Origin: Xiphophorus maculatus
Lineage: Eukaryota > Chordata > Actinopteri > Cyprinodontiformes > Poeciliidae
Direction: 5' to 3'
Length of the DNA: 64,000 nt
NCBI RefSeq assembly: GCF_002775205.1
Contig: NC_036456.1
Coordinates: 5,471,463-5,535,462 of the forward strand
Numbering within the stretch: position 1 is the stretch's first letter; every line of letters begins with the position of its first letter. The notes under the pieces are model-generated. The model did not search any database, was not told the DNA's origin, and saw nothing but the letters and a program-made list of their open reading frames with translations. The position numbers and the translations under genes are program-made. Shown in pieces: positions 11,101-21,729 of the stretch.

Positions 11101-14100
11101 AAACAACAAGATAAATTCCGAATTCGATCTACGTTCCCACCCTCATCTATGGTCATGAGCTTTGGGTCATGACCTAAAGAACGAGATCGCGGATACAAGC
11201 GGCCGAAATGAGTTTTCTCCGTAGGGTGGCTGGGCTCTCCCTTAGAGATAGGGTGAGAAGCTCAGTCATCCGGGAGGGACTCAGAGTAGAGCCGCTGCTC
11301 CTTCACATCGAGAGGAGCCAGTTGAGGTGGCTTGGGCATCTGGTCAGGATGCCTCCTGGACGCCTCCCTGGTGAGGTGTTCCGGGCACGTCCCACCGGGA
11401 GGAGGCCCCGGGGAAGACCCAGGACACGCTGGAGAGACTATGTCTCTCGGCTGGCCTGGGAACGCCTCGGGATTCCCCCGGAAGAGCTGGAAGAAGTGGC
11501 CGGGGAGAGGGAAGTCTGGGCCTCCCTTCTGAAGCTGCTACCCCCGCGACCCGACCTCGGATAAGCGGAAGAAGATGGATGGATGGATGGATGGAAGATA
11601 AATGAGGGCAACCATGGCAACCAGTTACCCACCAATATCTTGTTAGGCTAACAAATCACATCAGAATGTTTTCCAAAAAATTGTGATAATTCAGGTCTGG
11701 TCGTAGATAGCATGCTAAAAATGTTTTACCTGCAGCAGCCTTTCAGCCTCTCTTTCTCTCTTCTTTTCACTAACTGCATCCTTATGTGTGTTTGTTACAA
11801 TCTGTGAGTCTCCGTCATCCTGTAAAAAGGCAAAAAAAAAAGTTAAGCATAAAACAGTTAACCAGCATTAAAATAAAAATAGAGAATCTGACGTTTATTG
11901 AGTATTGAGAGGACAGTATTACAGTAAAAAAAAGAAAAAAAGAAGAAAGAAACAATAGCCCATTTTGTAAGTCAAAAAAAATCAGATGTTTACAGATGTG
12001 ACCAGCTCTGTCAAGCTTTACATCAACGCACTTTATGAAAATCTACAGGTGAGGCTTTAACTTTAACTTTCCAAAAGTGCAGATCTGTACATCTGTCAGG
12101 CGTGACGTTATATCTGTCACATTACTTATAATAACTTGCATTGCGTTTGTAAAACATTGTGTTTCCTTGATGGCTGCCTTTAATGGCTGTGCAGTTCTAC
12201 TCACCCACTTTACTCTGACACCCTAAATATAGTCTGGCGCAAAAGTCCAACTGTTCTGAGTTTTGTGGGACTAAAATAAAACGCACACTTTTGTATTTTG
12301 GTCTGCAAAAAATGTCAGCAAACCTGGCATCTTTTTTCTTTCACTTCACTTCAGGCTGGAGCTACAAATGGGTGAAGGAAAGAGAAAACTAACTAACTAT
12401 CCATAACAATAACTATCTACTACTATTATTATTTTCAATCATATTTAAGATATGATTGAAAATAATAATAATATTTTAATGTTATAGTAATAATTATTAT
12501 TGTTGTTGTTATTAATACAAAATAATAAGTATAATAACTTTAACATTATTTTTCAATGTGTGGATCACTTGGGCTTTTAAACTTAAAGCTTAATCGCTCT
12601 CACTTGGGTCAAATTGTGTTATAGTCATGTTAAAAATAAAAGCAAAACAGCACCATCTAGTGGTGGTAATATGGCGTAGATTTTGGGTCATTCTGTCTAA
12701 TGACCCAACATAAGGGTTATTACCTCAGTACGCTTAGATTCTTTCATGTTTAAAAGGCATCGTGACAAAGAAACAGCTTTAAGATTTAAATGTAAAGGCA
12801 TTCTTATGTTTTGATGGGTTTTTTTTTTTGGTCAGTATATTTTAGGAGCAGTACACCACATTCAGAATCAAAGAGAACAATATTCTTAACTTCAAAAGAA
12901 AGAATAACAGAAGAGAAGTCAAGTCCTCTGCAGGCGTTGTCCGAGGATCGAGAACCACGGCGGGAAGGTTGTGGAGTCTGAAAAACTACAGAGGGCAATC
13001 AATCGATCGATCGATCAATCAATCAATCAAAATTTATTTGTATAGCACATTTCAGCAGCAAGGCATTTCAAAGTGCTTTACATCATATCAAACACAGAAA
13101 CACAATGCAACATAGGATCAATAATAAAAACACGACATTAAGTCAGGTTCCATCAATAAATTTGTAATTGATTACATTTCAAATGCAATCCTAAACAGGT
13201 GGGTTTTTAGTCAAGTTTGCATCCATAAAAGGTTTACCTGTTACACTCCTACTGTGTTATATGGAACAAAATACCTGTTGCTATTTTTATTCCCCCTCAA
13301 GCTCACAATCACGCAGTTTAAAACGATGTAGACAGCATTTTAATCCGTACACCTCTTTCACTGAATTTCGAGCAGGGACTCCGTCGTCCCTCGCGGATTT
13401 TTTTGTGCAATTCTATGGTACCTGTTAGTGTCTAGAATTTACAGGGTTTGTGTTACGCGCACTGACCCTCAGTCACTCAAAGTTTTTCTTCCGGCACCAG
13501 GCTCCGTACACCTCTCACAGAATTTCGCTCTGGGACTCCGCCGTCCCTCACGGATTACTCCTTACTCACACTAAATGTCGCTACACGTATTTAATGTGTT
13601 GCTTATAAAACTTACTCGACGAGTCGGACTCGGCCAGCAGGATCCGTGATGGTGGAGAGCTCACCAGATCTGTTGACGGGGATGATGCATCTGTCTGCTG
13701 AAAAAAAGTATTGGGGATACATTGTTCAGGACACAGTTTCATCCACAAAAACCAACAAAACTCAAACTGAAAACTTGTTATACCTGGGAACCAAATGAAA
13801 TTGCAGTAGTATTCGAGGTTGGAACCATTTGTTGAGAATTTTTTTCATCTGGTGACATGTTATGACCGTGCCAGTCCTCCATACTTCGTTGGTTCATGTC
13901 CCGTGTTAGGGTTTGAGTCAGCCCATAATTCAGTTGGGTGGGGAAGTTTGGAGACATGAACAGTTTCTGTCAGAGAGAAGTGAAAAATGTTTTGGCTTCT
14001 TAAGTCTCACATTTACCAGTCAGTGATTGGTAGAACTCAATTTACATGTTTGTGTATCAATATCTGGAATTAGCTCTACCTGCTCCTTTGCTGGAGTGTT

Positions 14101-15379
14101 CACAATTGACCAGTTGTTCATTTGATTGGGTTGCTCCAACATGTTGCTCCGGAAGTTCTGGATACTCTCTGGGATCCTTGCTTCTTTTGGCGTGGACCCC
14201 ATCATCCTCTGGTGAGCTCCCAGGCCATGGAAAGCTTCCAGGTTCCCAAATTCTGAAGGTTCTTATTGAGACGCAACAAAAAACTGTCATTTATTTTAAT
14301 CAACAAATAATTAGTTGACTAAATCTTTTTCAGAAACAGACTTTTAAAAGATGCGGCAGAGAATTATTTGGTGATTAGTTGACAACAGAGAAAATTTGTA
14401 AACATCAAGTGTTATTGTAAGCATCCATGATAGGACAACCTAAAGGTCCGATTCTATACAGGAAGTTATGGAAACAGCTTGTCCACCATTTTCTGCTAGC
14501 AAGCTAAAAAATACTGACTGTTCTGCATTGACATGATAGCTGTGTGCAAACTTTGGGCTGGTAAGTTTCTCTAGGTTTAAACACTTTAGGATCAAAGCAA
14601 TAGGATGGGCTATTTTATGTGCATTAAGTCTTATCTCAACACATGTTCAACATGTTGGCACAAAACAGAGCAGTGGCCTTTAGCCATTGGGGTTTTCTTT
14701 ACACACTCACGTGATCTTTCTTTAAAGTTTAGAGGGCTGAGTTAGGTCGTTGCGTTGCCAAGCGACATGATGGTCTGACGAGGTACAAAATGACGCTTGC
14801 TAAAGTATTAGTATCAGAGGACTCTGAAATAGTAATTTGATTTAAACACCTAAGTAAAGGTTTGGTCTTTAATTATTCTCACTTAAAATGTGAAATATCA
14901 AAATCATAACAAAAAACAACTGGACTGAATTTTTCTACGCTAAACATACCGCCTTTGGTTTTTGCTAAACATAAAGCGTGAAAATAAATTTTTGAATGAA
15001 TACATCTTAGCTACAACTAAACCCACAAACACTCATACTGCAGGCAAATCCAAAACGTTTTGGAATCAAGCTGAGGCAGACAAAATGATCATTGCCTATG
15101 TAAAATAATAATAGACAATTAAACGGCTAAACGGTTAATGTGTTTCAGCCATAATGTGAAGCACTTACCAAACCTCAAAGGAGTCTTAAAAATATCCATA
15201 GAGAGGTCAAATGAGCTGATTAGTCTTCGTTGGTTGTAACTTGGTGGAAAGAAAGCAAACTGTTTGCTCTCCGGGATGTGCATTCCCTTGGGTGTGCATC
15301 CCTTCTTCCCCTGGTGAGTCCTCAGGCCCTGGTAAGTGGTAACTTTGGACCAGCCGCAGTGGCAAACCTGGAGACTCAT
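7626..15379 (-). CDS. Gene 1: RING-less TRIM-like protein, Cys/His module + coiled coil + B30.2
   Basis: Spliced model, minus strand, exons: 15379-15169, 14252-14080, 13966-13784, 13697-13665, 12977-12891, 11819-11730, 10548-10453, 10367-10264, 9649-9541, 9423-9279, 9064-9038, 8161-7626. All phases agree and the sum is 597 codons plus TAA. Residues about 1-40 hold a CHCGW...GLRTHQG..GC module, and about 71-100 hold a degenerate copy of it. A Ser/Thr/Gln-rich linker follows, then about 120 residues of coiled coil whose exons match those of the TRIM genes downstream (96-nt, split 213-nt, 145-nt and 27-nt units), and finally PRY-SPRY. There is no RING or B-box exon anywhere between promoter and coiled coil, so it is unlikely to be an E3 ligase on its own; it could multimerise with TRIM partners or sense a ligand. 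Non-coding exons are likely at 15468-15508 and about 17648-17700, under an ISRE. The weakest joins are exons 13697-13665 and 12977-12891. Alternatively, two neighbouring genes have been joined here. Confidence 0.65.
9279..10548 (-). CDS. Gene 1 coiled-coil exons, with an extra intron
   Basis: Exons 10548-10453 (96 nt), 10367-10264 (104 nt), 9649-9541 (109 nt) and 9423-9279 (145 nt) align with the TRIM paralogues' 96-nt, 228/234-nt and 148-nt exons. The middle pair together corresponds to one uninterrupted exon in genes 3, 4 and 5, so gene 1 carries an additional intron (phase 2). That intron holds a hAT MITE at 9909-10229. Heptads rich in K, E, L and Q run through the segment. Confidence 0.75.
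9909..10229. mobile_element. hAT-type MITE in a gene 1 intron
   Basis: The ends are CAGTGGGTCCCAAAG and CTTTGGGAACCACTG, the classic hAT terminal inverted repeats. The flanks repeat TTTTAAAAC, fitting an 8-bp target-site duplication. It is about 320 bp with no transposase frame. A second copy lies at 16565-16913. Confidence 0.8.
11110..11594 (+). mobile_element. LINE 3' end fragment with (ATGG)n tail
   Basis: An open stretch at 11208-11564 encodes the C-terminal end of a LINE reverse-transcriptase protein, with the familiar motifs RWLGHLVRMPPGRLP, RPRGRPRTRW and WERLGIPPEELEE. The non-coding end GATAAGCGGAAGAAG and an ATGG microsatellite tail follow at 11572-11594. It is truncated at its 5' end, as usual for LINEs, and sits in a gene 1 intron in antisense orientation. 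The clade (RTE/Rex or CR1/L2 type) is not decided from this fragment. Confidence 0.8.
12424..12470. repeat. Perfect 21-bp AT-rich hairpin
   Basis: 12424-12444 and 12450-12470 are exact reverse complements around the loop TTAAG. Intronic in gene 1. Probably a tiny MITE relic or a cruciform-prone sequence. Confidence 0.65.
12995..13110. repeat. (ATCA/GATC)n microsatellite plus dispersed repeat
   Basis: A tetranucleotide run of ATCA/ATCG units leads into 'atttatttgtatagcacatt' and 'aaagtgctttacatcatat', a text seen in many fish interspersed repeats. Similar 'gtgctttac/aaagtgcttta' pieces recur near 31025, 52140 and 57330 in this window. Confidence 0.55.
13346..13556. repeat. Two imperfect direct repeats of about 54 bp
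   Basis: 13346-13399 and 13503-13556 both read CCGTACACCTCT..CA..GAATTTCG, then GGGACTCCG.CGTCCCTC.CGGATT. Their starts are 157 bp apart. They are unusually GC-rich for this intron and have no recognised function. Confidence 0.6.
13616..13697 (-). CDS. Gene 1 small exon with two possible donors
   Basis: The acceptor is a CAGCAG tandem site at 13695-13700. Donor GTGAGC after 13665 gives a 33-nt in-phase exon (QTDASSPSTDL). Donor GTAAGT after 13616 gives 82 nt and shifts the frame into a stop in the next exon. The short form fits the full-length model; the long form could make a truncated product consisting mainly of the Cys/His modules. Confidence 0.45.
14080..14252 (-). CDS. Gene 1 exon 2: degenerate Cys/His module
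   Basis: Begins in phase 1, like the second module exon of gene 2, and is in phase with the next exon. The peptide FHGLGAHQRMMGSTPKEARI aligns with YQGLRTHQGKKGCTPKGMHI of exon 1, but the two N-terminal cysteines are replaced (FGN for CHCGW) and the last cysteine is Ser. The fold's metal site is therefore lost while the exon and its splice phase are kept. Confidence 0.7.
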
Positions 15380-15396
15380 GTCAGACAGGCTGGGAC
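15169..15396 (-). CDS. Gene 1 first coding exon: CHCGW Cys/His module
   Basis: The ATG at 15379-15377 follows a 17-nt leader after the acceptor TTCTCAG. The module reads MSLQVCHCGW, then SKVTTYQGLRTHQGKKGC, then TPKGMHIPES. Cys6, Cys8, His23 and Cys28 could form a C2HC-type zinc site; this is an inference from spacing. The donor GTAAGT at 15168-15163 leaves phase 1, identical to gene 2. The initiator sits just before the module in both genes. Confidence 0.75.
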
Positions 15397-15467
15397 CTGA
15401 GAACCCAGAAACAACATCAGTTCTTTCCAGTCACTCGTGAGACCAGCTGCACTGAACCATTATTTAC

Positions 15468-15508
15468 CTTCTCTGTTGGGTCCTTTGATCAAATCTCTCC
15501 TGAAGTTC
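15468..15508 (-). other. Gene 1 probable 5' UTR exon
   Basis: A 41-nt segment bounded by acceptor TTTAACAG and donor GTAAATAA, immediately upstream of the first coding exon. Joined to it, a stop precedes the ATG, so it is read as untranslated. Confidence 0.5.
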
Positions 15509-16564
15509 CTGTTAAAGTGCAATCAGTAAATGTATTATTAAATAGAATTTTCTATAAAGATAGAAATTATCTGTAAAAGAACTCAATTATTTCATGGAAC
15601 ATTTAATTATTTAATTGTATATTTTATAATTCCATAAGATTTAATTATTTATTGATGCATTTAATAATTTTATAGTGCACTTAACTAATTAATGGGAGAT
15701 TTACACACATGTATTTTATGGTATATTTATTTCATTTTGCTGCCTCTCACCCTCCATATTCCAGAGTTGAGTTTACAATATAAAAACGTGGAAGTGTGTG
15801 ATTTGTCTCCCTCTAGTGGTGCTGATTGTGTTGCACAGCTCAAAGCCTTAGACTAAAACTTGTTGCAGACAGTACTCGTTTAAACACAAACTGTAAGAAT
15901 AAAAAAAAATAATACTTTAAAGAGCTACTGAGCAAAACAACGTGTGAGAAGACGAAACCTTACCAGGATCATTGAGGTGAATTAGAACGTAGCATCAGAC
16001 AAGTCTGTTTCTCTTGCTTTGAAATTTGCTTATCAAATGTAAGTGAGTTTATTTACATTTATAAACAAAATGTCGCATCATTATTAAAATACAAGCTGAA
16101 ATTCTTCGTATGTCTGGTAGCCCAGATTACGACGTTACAAAACATTTCAAAGGAACACATGTAGAATATTTTCTCATGGCTAATATTTGAGCTTGCACAA
16201 TGAACTGGATCATGGTGGTGAAAAGACAAACCGCTTACAGCTGCTTCATGTTTGTCAAGGGACTGGACCACACAAGTGTTTGCATATCTAGGTAAATAAG
16301 TAGGCTAACCAACTGCTGGATACATTTCAATAAATATCCCGGCTCTGACCAGATGAGGGCGCTGTGTCTGGACGTTTTCATTTCATGTGGGCTGTGACTG
16401 TCAGGATACAGTTTGTTATCGAACAGTAGCAGGGGGATGCACGCATATGCACGCCGCACTTTTCAGATTTTAATGTGTGAAATGGTTTGAGAGTGATGCA
16501 GCATTTTCCTTGCACGGAAAGTCCTGCAAAGTTATAACTTGGGGGAATAAAAGATATGTTAAGT

Positions 16565-16913
16565 CAGTGGTTCCCAAAGTGTGGGGCGCGCCCCCTGGGC
16601 GGGGGCACAGTGCCATTACAGGGAAGGGCACGGGAAGCGGTATGGATAAATAGTAATAAATAATAAATAAATAGTAATAATAAATAAAGAAATAGTAATA
16701 AAAAAATTACACAAAAGTGTTTCACTGTAAAGATGGTTTGTAGTTTGTTTTGTTGCGCCCTGAAGTGTGAAATAAACTTCAGTGGAGTTTCAAAACAAAA
16801 TATGTGTTTAGGTTTATGTCTGGTTATGTCCGTGCCCAGTTGATTTGTTTAATTTTTGGTGGCAGATGTTATTGTAATCCATGGGGGGCCCGGAAAATCT
16901 TTGGGAACCACTG
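16565..16913. mobile_element. hAT-type MITE, second copy
   Basis: The ends are CAGTGGTTCCCAAAG and CTTTGGGAACCACTG. The flanks TGTTAAGT and CGTTAAGT agree at 7 of 8 positions, as expected of an aged 8-bp duplication. Internal text matches the copy at 9909-10229. It lies in gene 1 intron 1. Confidence 0.85.
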
Positions 16914-17647
16914 CGTTAAGTAAGCAGAGACTCAATAGCCGAAACGCAGCTGTAGGTTCTGAAGTCAGATGAACGAGTTCTGAAATATGTTTTATGTAGT
17001 GTAAAATTTAGCTGGCCTGTTCCCCGGCAAAATGCGCGTTTTAACTGATTTCTGGGTATAAAATAATATTCAATGTTTTGTTTTTTAAATGCCCATCATC
17101 TCTCGTGCTAATACCTCAGTGTTTAAATAATAACTCATTGTTGTAGAAGTATTTTTCTCCTCTATTTGTTGTTTTTAAAGCGCTAAATGTTAACACGAAG
17201 CACGCAATCACTCCCTGACCGGACTTTGAAACGGCCACGGAGAGATTTATGGTTTCCTCTCTCTGCGCCTGATTTGTTTAAGCAGAAACTGTGCGACTGA
17301 CGTTTTCCCCCCCAAGCCGCAGAACACGCCTCATTGGGCTAAATTTGAGTTTTGTATTCCACCTAAAGCAAAGACACATTTTTGCCCCGCTTTTTCTTTT
17401 TACAGTCATATTTCTTCTCTTCCCCCGCGGATGCCATGGTAACACTGCTGAAACTTTTCCTTTACTATTACGCAGGATATTATCATCATTTAGATACTTG
17501 CGACTAGTTGTTGTTGTTTTATTTTTACGCGTCGCTGCCTGTAAATCCTTCTTACAGTTCAACAAGCGTGATGCTAAACGACGAACCTGCATTTTGTTCA
17601 CTCTGACAGACTTCCAGTGAAAGCCAATTGAAAGTGCAGACACTCAC

Positions 17648-17700
17648 CTGACGCTGCCTCACGTCGCTGCGCCTCCGTCTGATCTGATGCTCATTCCTCC
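17648..17700 (-). other. Gene 1 probable exon 1 (5' UTR)
   Basis: Donor CAG|GTGAGTG at 17648/17647 in a locally CpG-rich stretch. The upstream limit is a guess, as no TATA box is obvious. Confidence 0.5.
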
Positions 17701-17733
17701 TGTCTCTGCCTCTCCTCTCCCGATTTGGCAGCT

Positions 17734-17754
17734 GAAACCTTTCGGTTTCATTTC
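17734..17754 (-). promoter_or_regulatory. ISRE of gene 1
   Basis: On the gene strand the sequence contains GAAATGAAACCGAAAGG, with the core GAAACCGAAA at 17749-17740 matching the interferon-stimulated response element GAAANNGAAA. A preceding GAAAT gives a third half-site. It lies 92 bp upstream of the exon 1 donor. IRF/ISGF3 binding is known for this motif class; interferon induction here is inferred. Confidence 0.7.
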
Positions 17755-17899
17755 AGCCGACAGAAAGCAGGAAGTATCAGAAAAGCAGCGAGCAGCGTCT
17801 GTTGTTTTTACAAGGCTGTTGGGTTGTTGGACCAAATGCATTCCAATACTTTCGCTCAAAATGTGGCGCTGGTATAGTAAGAATAAAAAGGGGGGGTTA

Positions 17900-18937
17900 A
17901 AAAACATGCTGTCAATCGATTAAAAAATTGAATTAGATTAATCACTAAGCGGTTTTTGAGAAAAAAAAAGTGTTTTAAGAAAATGTTTGTCTCAAACCAA
18001 ACATGTCTGAAAATTCTCCGTTTTTACAGATTTATTTTTATGTTCAGGTGTTCGATGGATTCATTTTGTTTACGTTCATTTACAAACCTCTCATTTCATG
18101 TGACAACTAGGAGACAGTCGCCTTGATCCCATCCAGACCAAAAATTGATTTTTTGGGGGGAAATTTTTGACTTTTGAATCTCAGAAATGTCCATTTTTTC
18201 CCCCTAGAACATTTCTGAGATAAATCTAAAAATGGCCTTGTTTAAAAAAAAAAAAAAAGATTTGAGTTTTTTCCCAGAACTTTGCTCCAGTTTTTTTTAT
18301 ATCTTCAATGGCCCAAATAACATTGTTCTTCAGATGATCACATGAACTACCACAGATAACCTGAGTAAATACAAAATGTGGTTTTGAAATGATTTTTGCG
18401 AGAGAAAAGCGACGCAAGCCTCGTATGAAGGAAGAATTGCACCAAAGCATTGATTGTCAGTGGGTTTACTGTTCTGTTGCATAACCCAGGTGTTTTTGAG
18501 TTTAACGCCAGAAACAGGATCCTGCTGGAGAGCAAAAGTTGTGTTTTTTACTGTGGAATTTATGACCTTCATTTCCAAATCAAATGCACTTTTGCTTTAA
18601 TTTCAAACAAGGAGGTCGGTCCCAGAGGCGGTCCTAGCCTGTCTGGCGCCCTGGGCCAAACACTTTTCACAGCACTAATTTGTCTATAGTTGTGCATTTT
18701 AGACATTTATTGAGATGCACCTGTATTAATTATGTTTTTTTTAAAAAAAATAAAGATAGTAAATAATCATGAACCCCTCCGTTCATGATATAATTGTCAA
18801 ATTTATCCATAAATATTTGTATTTGCCTTCCATTACAGGTAGCTAAATTCAGAGTGAAGGATACAGTGGTGCCCCCAAAAGGGGGAAGAAGAGGGCCATG
18901 GCCCCTTCTTGGCAAAAATGTTTTCAGTAATAATATC
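17900..18937. other. Upstream flank of gene 1, no gene seen
   Basis: AT-rich with A and T runs. Open frames near 18226-18689 are short, overlap on both strands and show no family motif. Confidence 0.5.
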
Positions 18938-19288
18938 CAACCCATTCTCACTCCCAACTCGTCATATATTGGGACGGTCCGTCCTCGTCACATGTTGACG
19001 CGCAGGGTACCCCTTTCGCGTCGATATGTGACGCGAGGGGTTTTACCCTATGCCTTACCGTAATTTTTGCCCTAAACCTAACCAAATCGTCGGGTTTTGA
19101 AGGTTCGGCAGCGGTTGCAAGAACCCTTCGCGTCAATAATCCACGTAAAACATGTGACCTGCCCAAATCGTCAACATGTGGCCCTGAAGGACCCTGTCCA
19201 AGTCGTCACATAGTGACGACATGTGACGCATGGTCAGAAATCGTCCCAACTCGTCAATATATGACGAGTCGGGAGTGAGAATGTGTTG
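18938..19288. mobile_element. TIR element of about 350 bp
   Basis: Inverted ends match over about 35 bp (CATTCTCACTCCC.ACTCGTC then ATATATTG). The interior repeats the words GTCACAT, CGTCAA and GTCGTC in both orientations. It has no transposase frame. This is a known type of fish non-autonomous repeat, but I cannot name the superfamily. Confidence 0.7.
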
Positions 19289-21680
19289 CAATATCACATT
19301 TTTCTGGAGTTGTCACTAGAAGGACACAAAGAAGCCATTTAAACATTGAGCACAAATATATTTTCAAGCCCATATGAGGTAAAAAAAAAAATAATAATAA
19401 TAATAATAATTAAAGATACATCAACTACTAAAAGAAAAACACTGGACAAGAGTTAGTTTTACAAATTGAAATATAAAACTATTTTTTTAATCTGTCATAT
19501 ATAAAAACATACATGTGATTTTAAAGCCTTCAAATGTGCGGCGGCAGGAAGTCGGGTTATGTTTCTGGTAGAAAACACAATGGGAAAACTGCAAAGAAAC
19601 AATGGGAACAAACAAGCAACATTTCTGTAGGAGCAAATAAGTAACATTTTTATAATGTGACAAAACAAGGAGCAGGTCATGGAATAGGACACACAACCTT
19701 CAACACAGTAATAAAAAAAAAGTTGTAACAATCAAAATGTCCTAAACATTCATACAATAATGTTCTTCAGCCTTCACCCTAAAGACAGCTTCACTCAAAA
19801 GACACATTAAGTTGTAACGATTATTACATTATTAGCAGCCCAATCGATAGACATGAGGTATGTTTATGATGTAAATAATTTCATGTTTTAAACATTGTCA
19901 GAATTAGACTGTGCATTTTTTAATTGTGTGCTAAGCTGAAGGTATTTGAAGTCGTAAACGTGATTTTAATTTAAGATCTGTTATTTCCAATATACTTAGA
20001 ACAGCCATATTCACAAACACAGTCGAACCGTAACAATAAAACCGATAAAGGTGCAGGTGACCATGGTAATGTGGGACTTGAAAGCCAAGATGAATCAGTG
20101 GTATTTTCATACGGGCAGACTTAAAAAAATAACTGATACAAAAGTGACAGAACACGGACAAAACTCATTGGTTTTTGATCGGCGTGACCGCTGGCTAAGC
20201 AGGCTAGCTGCACAAGATAAATCACCATGGTAACTAACGCGCTACCGCTGTTGTGAAACCGAATCGAGGCTTAATTCAATAACAAATTCTGTAACAACAA
20301 GAAAACCATCAGACGTAAGAAAGAAAAGAAACCACACCACCGTGGTTTCTCTTTCAAGGGAAATGGAAACCCAAGAACTCCGGCTGGTGCATGTTTGAGC
20401 TGACGAATTATACTGAAAGGCTGCTTTTGTTGTTGTTGTTTGTTTCCCTTTGCGGCGTGACACGCCCAGACAACAACCCATCTGGTTGCTAGCAACTCCC
20501 ACTCAGTTGGAACAGGAAGCAGCTCAACCTGAGTGTCAGCGTTTCGGTTCAACTCCTAAAGCCAGACCATTCCTGCATGTGTGTACACGCTGACGCCTCT
20601 CAACTCCTAATCTCTGCCGAGCCTCTGTACAAGGACCTGAAACCCACACAACCCATTTGTTTGCTTATTTCATTGAATCAAAAACATCAGAAGTTACATT
20701 AACTCCCATTCAAACCTGCAGGGGAGTTGGGAAGCTGTCAAATACCTACACGGTGATGACCTCTGCACTGTTATCAGTTCCACATTTGCTACAACATATC
20801 TGTGAACACCGGGTGTTCCTTGATCACAGAAAGCAGCTGAAACACTCTTCATTCAATTTTACGATGTTCACAGGAGTCTTTTAAATTTACGAGAGAGAAC
20901 ATTTTCAGGAACCTTTGTCGGTATCCAACGAACAAAAACCGCAATAAAGTATGCCGTGAGCCAAACCATCAACAAGGCATATCAAAGCATAGCATGAGCG
21001 TGCTGATGTTAGCTTAGCCTAGCAGCACAATGCGTTTTTTTTTGTTTGTTTGTTTGTTTTGTTCGAGTGCTGTCATATTTGTCAAGTCTGATATGAATCA
21101 ACCAGAAACGGGTGATGAAGCCGCGCTAGCTTTAGGTGACCTTGTAGTAGCCGCCATGCTACATGACAGGCTATTAGCTGGATTTCACTGCTGCTCTATC
21201 CTCTTGCAAATTCAGATTTATTTTCCTCTCTTTTCATTCACTCAATTACGAAACAAGAGCAAACGGTACGTGTGTGTTGTTGTTTTTACCTTTTTAAAAG
21301 GTTTTCAACTGTTGAAAAACAACGCAAAATCAACCACAGGTTGTTAGCATTGAGCTAACATCTGTACAGAAACATGACCTGATTGCTTTGATGTCATTTT
21401 CTTGACGAGTCTTTTTAATAATGATTGGATTCTTCGGTCCATGTCCCTTATTACCTGCAGCAGTCAAATTATTTTCCATTTTTACTTGAATAGAACCTGA
21501 TTGTCTATTAAATGCTCAAGCTACTATAACAGTTCATCCTTTCCCAAAGATTTCCATTCTGTCCAAAACTGTGAGGCTGTTGTACCAAAAGTGTATACAT
21601 TTTAAAAATAGTTGATATTGGATGCATACATGGAGAGATACTCTTGGAAATCCTTACTTCTCTACTTCAAAACGTTTTAC
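19289..21680. other. Intergenic between genes 1 and 2
   Basis: No coding exon supported. It includes an ATT/AAT microsatellite at 19389-19411 and the segment at about 20440-20640 that is duplicated inside gene 2 (about 22400-22640). The frames at 19487-20552 and 21030-21347 have no recognisable domain. Confidence 0.5.
20440..20640. repeat. Diverged duplicate segment, copy A
   Basis: Shares an ordered series of words with copy B at about 22400-22640: CACGCCCAGAC/CACACCCAGAC, GTTGGAACA.GAAG..GCT, TCTGGGTGTC/CTGAGTGTC, TGCATGTGTG and CTC.TAACTCC. Probably an old repeat copy or a segmental duplication of about 200 bp. Confidence 0.5.
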
Positions 21681-21729
21681 AGCAATGACTTTTATTTTCA
21701 TTTCTCTCTTTTAGTTGGACAACTTCTCC

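Noticed and set aside
12891-12977. Alternative reading of this gene 1 exon in the frame set by the long 13616 donor
   Set aside because: That frame meets TGA after 19 codons; the short-donor, phase-0 reading is open to the donor GTTAAG.
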